Origin: Hemicentrotus pulcherrimus
Taxonomy: Eukaryota; Echinodermata; Echinoidea; Camarodonta; Strongylocentrotidae
DNA: 64,000 bases
NCBI GenBank assembly: GCA_003118195.1
Contig: BEXV01000225.1
Location: 125,641-189,640 of the forward strand
Reading direction: 5' to 3'
Position numbers and translations under genes: made by a program. The notes below the pieces were generated by a model. It was not told where the DNA came from. It saw only the letters and a list, made by a program, of their open reading frames with translations, and searched no databases. This document shows, piece by piece, positions 10,473-22,400 of this stretch (position 1 is its first letter; every line of letters begins with the position of its first letter).

Positions 10473-13400
10473 CTGTTGAATCTGTATCATTATATTAGAA
10501 AGAGAGAGAGAGAGAGAGAGAGAGAAAGAATATTCCATGTTAACACAACCAAAATTGACAGTATGGTGAGACAGACATATATATAACTTCTCTGTAAGCT
10601 TAGAAATATGATGTGAAATATGATAGTTTAATAATTCTATATAAAAAATCTCTATTAAAGTATCTATCATTGTCACAGAAGAAATTACCGTTATAAACGG
10701 TGTATAAACCACACCTTTTTGCCTCCGAAAAAATGTCAAAGTCAGGGGTGCGGTTTATACACGTTGCACCCAAAAACAAAACAAAAAGTAAGTCAAAACC
10801 AGCACGAATTTGAACATATGGGACTACGAATGGTACAGGACATTTCCACACATTTTACCAACAATTTTATCTTGCATAGTTGACATGAAGACGAAAATAA
10901 TTTTCCAAAAACAACATATGCTGATAGATCTTGATCTAAGTTAGTGCCAAAACATTGCAAAAGTAAAAAAATGGCCATTTAACGACCTGCCGCGAAGGAT
11001 CCAGCACGTGAAGTCGCCATTTGAATCCATTTCAATGTATACATCACAAAAAACTGCTGGGTATGGCATCGGTGCGCGAAGGCCGCACGGTCTAAGGCGC
11101 TGGCTTAGGATGCCAATCTAAATGTTTTTTTGTTCTTTTTTTAAGGCCGAAAAAGAGGGGTGCGGTTAATACACGAGGGCGGTTAATACAACGCTAATTA
11201 CGGTAAAAGAAATTCTTCTTTAGAATTCAGAATTAATCATAGCAAAGAAGAAAACTAGATGGAATTTTGACTGCGTGCAGTCAAAAATGATGCCTCCGCC
11301 ATAGAGCAATTTTACAATCCTCTGCAAGATACATACATGACCAAAGTTTGGCAGGAATCCATCGATCGGTTCTTGAGATAACGCGATCACAAGCTATTTG
11401 TGTATACATGACAAGCCCTGTGACCTTTGACCTTCGACCTTGTGACCCCAAAGTCTAATCAGTTCATTGGCTCTGTTAGATACATAAATGACCCAAGTTT
11501 GGCAGGAATCCATCGATCGGTTCTTGAGATAATGCGATCACAAGCTGTTTGTGTATACATAACGAGCCCTGTGACCTTTGACCTTCGACCTCGTAACCCC
11601 AAAATCTAATCAGTTCATTGGCTCTGTTAGATACATACATGACTAAAGTTTGGCAGGAATCCATCGATCGGTTCTTGAGATAACGCGATCACGAGCTATT
11701 TTTGTATACATAATGAGCCCTGTGACCTTTGACCTTCGACCTTGTGACCCCAAAATCTAATCAGTTCATTGGCTCTGTTAGATACACACATGATCCAAGT
11801 TTGGAGGGAATCCATTAATATGTTTTTGAGATAACCAGATCACGAGAACGGGACGTACGGACGGACCGACGGACGGACAACCAGAAAACATAATGCCTCC
11901 GGCTACTTTGTAGCGGAGGCATAAGAAAATGGGAACGACTTTAGTGGCGTTACGTCATCCAACTATTTAAGAACAAAAGCCTGAAGTCTTATGACTGTCA
12001 TACTGCCAAACTGACTCCCAACTGACTCCAAAATGTCTCTAAAATGACAAAGAAAATCAACAACATCTTGGCCATTCAAGGGAGTATAATATTTTACTCT
12101 ATCCAGTGTGGGTCTGGTGTCAGTTTAGCCTGCTTGACCAGGGTCAAAAAGCCAATGCTCACCTGAAGGAAGGAGAACTGACATCCCTGGTGCATGCAAT
12201 GGTAGTGCTTGTGCAGCAGGTTGTACTTGCAGCCTGGACGCCGGCAGTCCAACTTGCGGCTGAACTGGCGGAAGCTGTCGAAGATGAGCTTCTCGTTGCT
12301 CTTGTGGTCGTGCAGCATGTCAGGGCTTTCTGTGGCGAAGTTGCATTCTGATCTGGTGCAGTGAAAGTGCTTCTGACCGACCAGAGGACATTCTGTTTTG
12401 GAGCACTTCCCTGGGTCCATCTTGCAGTAGCCATTATCATTGGCTTGGGCAGGGGGAGGTGCGGTGAACCACTTCATCTGCAACATCAAAGACAACAATC
12501 GCCGTCATTCAAAGAGGCAGTAGAGTTTCAGTGTACCACAAACACAATTACCTGTATGGAGCTGATGCTTGGATGTGAACAATTGAACCTAAACACAGTT
12601 TTCTACTTTATAATAAAAGGTTCACGAAAAAATTGTATGTGATGCTTACATTTGGCATATTTGGCATTGCAGTGTTGAAAATTTATGACATGAGCAAGGA
12701 TCCCTATTGCTGACATCTCTGACATTGCCATGGAAACCTTGATTTTAATTAGCTGTTGAGCTCTGTTAACATGGTAGTTGCCATTGATGGCAAAGTTACC
12801 ATCAATGGTAAGTTTTTTGCAAAGGGGGCCCAGATCTAGGACCAATGTTAGAGTGGACAAAAACTTGTGTATAATTATCTTATGACTACATTTACCATGA
12901 AACAACCGAACAAAAATTAGTTTAAAAGGGTTCCAATTATAAGAATGTCATGACCGAACTCACCGTTTGGTCCTTGAGTACCACTTTGGGTTGAGTCTGG
13001 TCGATGGGTGCACCAACGAATGCAGGCTTATCGGTGTCACTATGTCGGATGGATTCAAGCTCTGGATTCTGATGATGCTTCTCGTAGTGAGGCTTCATCA
13101 AGCTGCTGCCTGTATGGACCACCTCACCACAGTAGCTTCCTGGTTTCAAGCTCTGCACAGGAGGAGAATAAGATTATTGATTTAATTGATTTAATAAAAA
13201 AACAAATTTAAAGTTGTGATCTTGCACTTTGTATACCATTCCGTCTCTTCTAATGCAATGCATTGCAGCATAGTAAAAGTATGTTGGATAGCACTAACTT
13301 CAATTGGAATGACTTTGACTCAACTACACGGAATTGATTTGAACTGGATTAGACTGAATGACTTGATTACACTTGAATTGAATTGATGTAAGTCTTAAGG

Positions 13401-16400
13401 TATTGATATGAATTAAATCAATTTAATTTGATTACAGTGATCATGACTTGATTGTAGTAAATGAAATACAACTGAACTGATTTGATCTAGCTTAAATTTA
13501 ATTGCATTGAATAGACTTGACCAAGATGAATTTACTGTATTAAATTGACTTGAAGTGTATTGACGGAAAAAAGGGTAAACTGAATTGAACTTGGAATTAG
13601 ATTGAATTGAACTTAAAGCACAAGGAAAAAAAAGTATTTGAAATTAAATGGAATAATTTGAACTAAAATGAAGAGAATCTAACTAAATTGAATAGTTTAT
13701 GTACATGAACATCCAACACCTAGGATAAGAGTTAGGGGCAGGGTAAGATTTAGGGTTAGGATTTGGGTAAGTGTTACCAAGAAACAGGAGTCTTTAGATT
13801 AAGCTTCATTGGTGAAGCATTGGTTAATCCACGAACGTCTGGTCAATTCTTGTGGTTGGGCAATCTAAAGTTGCTCCAAGAACTAACTGACTGCATAGAA
13901 TGGAATTGAACAAAGTTGAATGGAGCTGAAGCAGTGACTTACCCACATACAGTGGTAGTGTGCCAGTGGGCTGAATGGACAACCCTTGAAGGTATTCTCA
14001 CACGTTTGGCCATGCTGGTAGTAATGAAAGTCAAGTTCTTCAGCCTCGTCGCTCATCAGATGATACCTGTCGTCAAAAGTTACATCGTGATGTGATGGAT
14101 TATTGAAACTGAATGACTAAACAGATCATGCATTGCCTTTCAACATTCATTATAGAAGAATAGTCACTTTTACTTTATTCATTGTACAGTTAACTCATGA
14201 ATCATTCATACCCCTTGTTATTTTAATGTTTTTGTTGTTTTTTTGTAACTCAAAAATGAAAGGCGGACTAGTTGAATTAGGGCTTCTGTTGAATACTTTT
14301 AGACGTATGCTTTAATATGTCCCATTATTAAGAAACATAAATCAGGTCAAATCAACCTTTCACAAACTTAAAAAATTACAGAATTTGTTAAAGGTAAAGA
14401 CCAGTATTGGAAACGCCCCAATTCCAAATAATGAAATGGAAGCTTTTATTACCAATCATGTGAAAGAATATGTTTTGACCAATACATGATGATAAAAATT
14501 TTGCCGGGACACTGCTACTTATTAATATATTTGGAAAATTAGTTTATCTAAAGATGTGTGAGAGATATAACGCATGTGTCGCGCAAGTGTGCATAGTCTC
14601 ATATACATCTTTCTGTGAAAAGTGCTTGTAACTTTACGAAGACTGGGTCAAATTTCTTATCATTTTGATGATTCCAGAACCTTGCCGTACACACCAATAC
14701 TTATATGCTAGATGATCAACCTTTTCGGATCGATTCTACACCGTATCTTTCACAATGCAATCGCATGACCATAACTGGTCTTTATCTTTAAGGGTATGAA
14801 GAATTTAGTTGTTAGCTGTATATTGTTACTGCTACTAAAACTGCTTTCATGATGCTTCTACTACAACTACTTCTACTTCTTTGCAGGTAGAACTGTTTCT
14901 TGAAACACTGATGGGTAACGCTTTTCGTGTGTTGTAATATTGGTTGTTTACTGGGTTATTATGATGTCACCCTGATTTCTTCTCGATTAGCAGGGGGAAT
15001 TAAGAAACTTCACACTGCATGGGTTTAACATGCACTCATGCTTAACCCTATTCTTGCTTCTGTCAACCAACAAAACAGACAGTGGTTTGCCACGGTCAGC
15101 TTTTGTCACACACAGTGTGTATATATATGATATATAAACAATGAAGTAACCCAAGTTTTTGATCCATGGTGAACAAAGAGTTAACCTTTCGGAACAGTAT
15201 TTATTTTCAGGGATAAATTGATCACACGTTAATCTTCAAAGTGGCAACAGCAATATTTTTCTTTTATTGCTACATTGATACATACCTTGTGTGCTTGTTG
15301 ACGCCCTCTTTTGACCTGAAGTACTCCCCGCATCCGTCCACTACGCAGTGATAGTGACCCTTGTACAGCAGCTCACAGGCAGAGTGACAGTGGTCGTTGG
15401 CAGTGTACCTAGATTGGAAAAAGTGAAAATACATACATCTTAGTTGGATCAAGAGATGATAAAATATTTTTTTTTATTCTTGTAATTTCATTATGACCAT
15501 ATCAACACTAACTAATGTACTTATGGCCAACTAATGATGTCAAGATGATCAAACTACCTATTACAATATTTTTAATATATTTGTTAACAGTGAATGTTTA
15601 AAAAAAAAAAAAGTTGGGCAGAAAATGTGAAAACCAAGATTATAGGATTGCAACATGCACAAAATAGCAATTGTCTAAACAGGAAGATGTGCATGTATAC
15701 TTAAAAGGTATAAATGTAAGAAACTTGTGATTACAATGTTCTAAATACAAGTAATTGTTGTTATAGTCTGATGACAGTCAATGTAGTATTTACTTTCACA
15801 GTTTTGTAAGTGCATTTCCCACACTATCAACCAACCTTCTGAAGTACTTTTGCCATGCCTCTTGGTCCTGCCTCATCTCTCCATCCCTTGGCTCCTTCTT
15901 GATAGTGATAGGGCTGACCCGGGGCTCTTCTTCCCTCTCCGATCTCTCACCCTCTTCCTCCCCCTTCGCCATCTCTGCCATCTGGCATGGGGGCGAGATG
16001 AAGGAGGCGATGGGAAGGTTGAGGGAGTCGTTGAGGTCCTCTCCCTCTTTGCTCTTGTTGTTGTCCATCTCGGCTATCTTAGCAAAGCCGGAGGGTAGCT
16101 CGTCATCCTCTTCATCATCTTCCATTCTCTCCACCTTTACACAAGAATTTTTAATGAGTTGGTTAGTCATTTCTGAGAGTTCAAACAAAACTGACTATGA
16201 AATATGTTATTATTCATTGTATTTAATTCAAAATTGACTGAATGAGACAATTAATTCTAAGGACATATGATTAATTTGGGGGAGATACAATCAATTGTCT
16301 TTTAAAAAATGTTATAGCACCATGTTCAGAGATCTTTGTATCCAGTACTATTAATGAATGCTCCTCCTTACCTGTGAATATGATTTGTCGGGCATGCTAA

Positions 16401-19400
16401 GGTCTGTAGGCCTTTCCTCATCATTAGAGTCAAGCTCTGCTGCATGCTGCTGGTAGCGGTATTTGTCATACATCTGAAGATCCATGGGTCTCTCATCTCC
16501 ACTCTCATCCGAAGAATGGTGTCCCTCTACCGTGTTGGCAGCAGCAGCGATTGTATTGGTGATGACCGATGTTGCAGAGAGGGAATCAGGCGTGGCCCGT
16601 TGGGCGTCTTGATGGTAGGACCGCACCGGGTCGAACGCACCATGATTTGACGATGATGACGACTCCAGGGAGGAGCTGGGGTTTCCTGAGGAAGATGGGG
16701 CTGAGGTGATGACGGATGACTGGATGGCTTGGACGTCGGGGCGTGACGCAGAGTGGTTGGGTAGCGCCATCATCTGGCCAGCTAGAGGTGACGTCTGGCA
16801 GGCTCCAAGTGCGGCGGACTGACCAGCGAGGGCTGCGCGCTCAGCTATCGATGCGGCACCGGGATCGGACTTGAAGATGATCGCAGGGCAAGGAGGCATG
16901 ATCAGGCTTTTCTCTCCCATTGCCATCTGAGAGCTGTTGCTGCCATGAAGACTGCGGTAAGTTGGGTTGACGCGAGGGAGAGGCAGCTTCATCTTCGGAC
17001 GGATGGAGCGCATGAAGTGACGCCCCGTCTCGTACTCCATCATGCGATGGCGCCTTTCGTGCTTGCGCTTATGAGAGTGCATCTGATTTGCGGCCGTGAA
17101 GGTAAAGTTGCAGCCATTGCGTATGCAGTGGAAATGGTTGAGAGTATTGGAGTAACGACAACCGTCAAACTTGCAGGCCTGTATGCAAAGAACAAGAATG
17201 CAAGTTATTTCTCATACTAATCCTTTTGTAGTACCATTAGAGCCATCATAACTGAATAAAAAATCCTTGGTCACCCTACACTACCTGAATTTTTAACTTC
17301 AACCCTGGACCAAAACACTAAACCTATCACCAAACCTCATCTAAAACCCAATTGTAGGACTAACCCTCACCCTATTCCTCCGACGTAACATAGCCCAGGG
17401 AATGCCATTCACCCTGTTTAATAGTAATCTATCAAGCCATGGCTTACCTCATGTTTGGAGAACTTCCTAAAGCCATCCTTCCTGTAGATGTCGTCCTTCA
17501 TGTGAAAAGTCTTGTGCTTCTCGATGTCGCATTTGTTCTTGAAGACGAAGTCACATCCCGGACGTCGGCAATGGAAGTGGGTTGTCTTCTGCCCGTAAAA
17601 GCTGCACATGGGCAGCCCGCAGTCCTCGGTGGCGCGGAACCGCTGGAAGCCGTCGCTGAGGAGCGTGAAGTTCTTCTTGTGGAAGTTCTCGTGGGTGAGG
17701 ACATCAGAGGTGCTAGTGTACACCTTGTGGCACCCGTTCTGTAGAGAGATAACCATGTTTGACCCTTGTGTTACTCATAGTCAGAAAATGTATTTGCCCA
17801 AGGTACTTGTCCTTGAAGTCTTTACACTGTCACAACAAAAGTCCAATTTACAAGGGCATTGACTCACATCATTATAAAGAGTTATATAACTTTTCAAGCT
17901 CTTAACAGTAAAATTTATGTCATGGTGTACCTGAAAATATGGTGCATGTGATCAAAAAATTTTCTTATCAAGTGTTTGCAGGAATATAAAGTGTACAACT
18001 GCCTTTATAAAGTACCGGTAGATACAAACCTTAAGAATTTGTTAAACCACGTTAATCATCTCATGTATGTGTAAAATGTAGTCTCCAAAAAATAAAACTG
18101 TTTTCACCAAAGATTTTGCTCTGGTTTAATTTTATTTTTAGCCATATGACATTTACATATAGATGTATAATTTTCAAAATCTTGGAATCTTCTATATAGT
18201 ACATTATTCAAGTTCAGACATCCATCTTTGATCAAATCATACATGGATGCATGAGTGAAAATGAATGATTGCTTAAGCTACATGTATGTGCAAATCACAA
18301 CTTATAACTATACAATTCTATTTGGTATCAATAAATCAGACACTCTTATCAATACATTACATACATATAAATAGCTTTTTTTTTGGGGGGGGGGGCTACT
18401 GAATTTGTTTCTGCAAGCTATTGAAGAAGGAAAAAAAAAAGGGGGGGGGGAAATTGATAATGTACATGCAGCTAATAAAGAAGTAAACATAGATCTACAT
18501 GAAGTCATGCATATGAGTTTGTCCAGCCAAACAAATGAAAGAAGTTTTTTTTTTTAAATTATTCAGTTTTGGAAGCAAATATACAAACATGGGATAGACA
18601 GTACTAATTTGTTTACAATGTGAAATACATTGTACATAGAATATTCAGAAATACAAATTGGTTGTACATGAGATAAATACAGTTAATCTGAGGAAACATA
18701 TATTTCAGGGATGACATTGCCTTTCAGCAAATAAAACATTATTACAAGTATATTCAACTATTTCTTGATACTGCCCTTTTGATCATCTTGCTTTAAACAG
18801 TGCAATAAACTAAATGTTGTTATAAGCACGTTTTTACAAAATAGATAAAACATGTGCGCTCTTTACGCATACTAAGCATAGTTCACAACTTTACATTTAA
18901 CTTTTTATTGGACATTAAATTTGTAAAATTGTTGACTTGATTGATGAAACCGTACTTTGGCATCCTTTTGGAGTTGGACCTAAATGGAACATTCAATTTG
19001 CATTTATAGTAAAATGTTTGGTATATTTCATGCAGCGTGCATTTATGTACATGTACCGGTATATGGAACGAGAAGCATGCATTTTAATTGATTACCGGTA
19101 CTAAACGGTGCATATCCAATATGTATATGTACATGCAGATGCAAGTGTGTACTTAAGTTGAGCACTAAATCTACATATTTGACTGGCATTATTACCTACT
19201 TTACAATGGAAAATTAAAGAGGATGAATACCAAATTTGGAAATAAAAAGAGGCACTTATATCTCTACAGAAAATTTATGATGAAGTTTTTTTCTTTCAAA
19301 AAGGTTACTATAATGAAAATAAACATTTGCATGTATGTTGCAGTGTAACACAAGCAAGAATATAAACAAACACAGTAAATTAACTTGTTTAAAAACAGGG

Positions 19401-22400
19401 GGGGGGGGAATCAAAACTTGTTCTGACATAACGTTTTATTCTCAACCTCACTCATATATAACTCATACAGGAACATGATTTTCAAACAGGTCTGAATATA
19501 CATATCATCAAATTGTCATCAGTTAAAATTATCTTTTGTTTAAAATAAATATCTGAAGAGAGATGTATTAAATGTACCATTAACCTGTACAAATATAAAT
19601 TACTTATTGCAACCAAACTTTGTGTTGCCAATTTAGAGGCTGAATTCTTTAGTATCCTATAAATGTTCTAATTTATGAACCGCATCATGAACTCTTACAG
19701 GAATACATTTTGAGCATCTTTTCTATTCCAGCTTATATTGTATATGAGTTAAATTGATAACATTCTAGATCAATAGATAATGCAATAATGACACTAAAAT
19801 TGATTACCAATATGTATAGTGATTGATGTGTTAAATCTATATCTCTTTTCTCTCTAAATGTGGAATCTGTTTGATCTAAATCACAAGGTGAATTGGTTGA
19901 CAGTCTAATGTTACTGGGAGGCTATACGGCTCTATTACAAAGTACATCAGTGATTCTTCACTAAGAGGGTCACAGCTGTGTTTTGGGAATCACAAACGGG
20001 TTATACATGTACTGTGTATATGAAACGAGTCCATTTAAAGTCCATTTAATTTTTAACATAAATCACATTGTTTCACAAAAAGCTGTTTTGGCCTTCTAAT
20101 TAGCATAAGATTTCATTTTTTTTTTTTTTTTTTTTTTTTTTGGGGGGGGGGGGGTATTTTCCCTCCAATTTTGTCTCAGAGGGAAAGAAAGCGGCCAAGA
20201 ATGCCTGACGTGGGCATTTGGGCAAACTTGGGGGGGGGGAGGGTCAGATAGAAATAAGATGAGGGGCTGAGGGCAATTTTTGGTCTATAAAGAGGTCTGA
20301 AAAAGTCCCAAGATAAAAGAGCAACCATCAAAATATTACCAATGGAATAAAGCATAAAATGTCTCAATTTGATAGGTTTACATATCAGACCTTGGGAATA
20401 AGATTGAATTTTCTAGTAAGAAGGGAGGGAGGGGAGGGTTGGGGAGGAAGGGGGGGGGGGGTTGAAGGGTCAAGAACTACTGGGAGGGAATACTATAGAG
20501 AAAAAAACGGTTTGTAAAAATTTACACCTGAGATCAGCATGCAACTTGTTTACATCATACGACCACCACTCACAACAAAGAATGAAATCACTGCACTACA
20601 ATGGAATCCAGCCACATGCCACCAAGTAAACTTTATTTCAAACAAAAAACCCAAAGAATAGAAAAATACAAACGCAGACAATCATTTTCTAAGGTATGAC
20701 TGATCAAAACAAAAACATGACATTACAGCAATGGAACTAAAAAACAAAAAGAATCACTGCACGATTTCTGTAGACTAGCATGCCATGAGGTGTATTCTGT
20801 TTGTGCATCGTGTTGCAGTGGACATCGAAATGAAGGAAATGGACATGAGACAAGCAATATTCAATCAAGCAAAAACAAATAAAAGAGAAGAAATCAAACC
20901 AAATAAAAACAAAAACACGGCACTACAGGTACGCTCCACCAGTTTTCAGCAAGACGGCAAGCCATTTTTTGTGTTTGTTTACCTGCATACAGTGATAATG
21001 TGTGTTCTTCATATTAAGAGTACAGCCGGGGTAGTAAGGCCGGCAATCGTCCGAAGGGCTGAAGCGCATGAACCCATGCTGTAGGGAGTTGTCGCGGCGT
21101 TTGTGCCAGTTGTAGTGACGTATTACGTCCTCCTTGCGGGTGAACCTCTGTTGGATTATTACGAGTATGGAAACGAACGGTCTCTACAATAAGTTTGCTC
21201 CATCAAAAAACGATTATTCCTATGAAAGTCGTCAAGTAATGACGACATACATGTAGTAGTTGGACGGTATGAGCCCAAATCACCACTTCCAGGTACAGTA
21301 TCACTCAATAAAAAAAATTAAAAAAGAGGGAACAAAGTCTAACTTCTCTCTCTCTCTCTCTTCCTCTCAATCTCTCTCTCTCAAAGACATTTCACGTTCT
21401 CCTATTAATATGCACAGATCATGCACATGGATGTTTTTGGTACAGATACATAATATTAGGAAAGAAACATATAGATAGATCCCAAGTGATATTCACACAG
21501 AGGCTTAATTTCTGATACTAGAAAGTAATTAACCCCCAAGTCTACATATAATAAGCAGACATTGTATTATGTCCCTTTCAGATAGGATGTTAACAATAAA
21601 AAGTGTGATTTCATAAGTGTCCATTATAAAACCCTGTGAGTATTGGAAGATTATTCATATTATTGATTATAGAAGGAGAAAATATTAATGTGTCAGAAAA
21701 GTTGTTAGAAAATATTACTAGTTGAAGAAAAAATAGAGGAAAACCTCCCAGAATATGTTAATCTATTTAACATTGATTCTTCCCAATAAATACCAACGCC
21801 CAACTGAATAAACTTTTACCCCTGATTTAACCCAATTCAAAATAAACATAATTGTATTAGCGTGCCATTAGCTGATATACATGTAATCAGACACAAGAAG
21901 GGCATATGCAAACTGTGTATACATGACTTATGAGCATCAACTGTCAAATTCCTCTACTAGGCAACCCATTATGAATTCTTAATGCGGATATACATGATGT
22001 ATACTTGGTTTTATACATCTGATCTTATTAATATAATTGCAGGATTTCTAAAGCACAGTCAATTAGGATGAAAGAACAGTCAGGCTAGATTAGAAAGCAG
22101 CACAAATCAATTCCTAAAGAACAGGAGAGAGGGAGGGGTTGAGAACAGAATTTGAACCACTTCAATTTCATTCAGACAACAACAAAAAATTCTCTTCTTC
22201 TTAAAGAATGGAAGTTAATAAGCTCTCTTTGGTCTGACAAGGCCATATTTCCTTATTGATTTTAATCGTTTTGCAGTAATCCTGCAAATATTTTAGAAAC
22301 AAAAGCTATTAAAACATCAAAGTCCAGAGACAGAAAGGTTGCTAGGTGACAAATATTCAGCTTTTGCAAAGCATAAGTCAGCACTCAAACGCTTCTCTCT

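Noticed and set aside
13725..13775. TTAGGG-like words as an interstitial telomere
   Set aside because: Too irregular; only scattered GGGTTAGG and GGGTAAG words.
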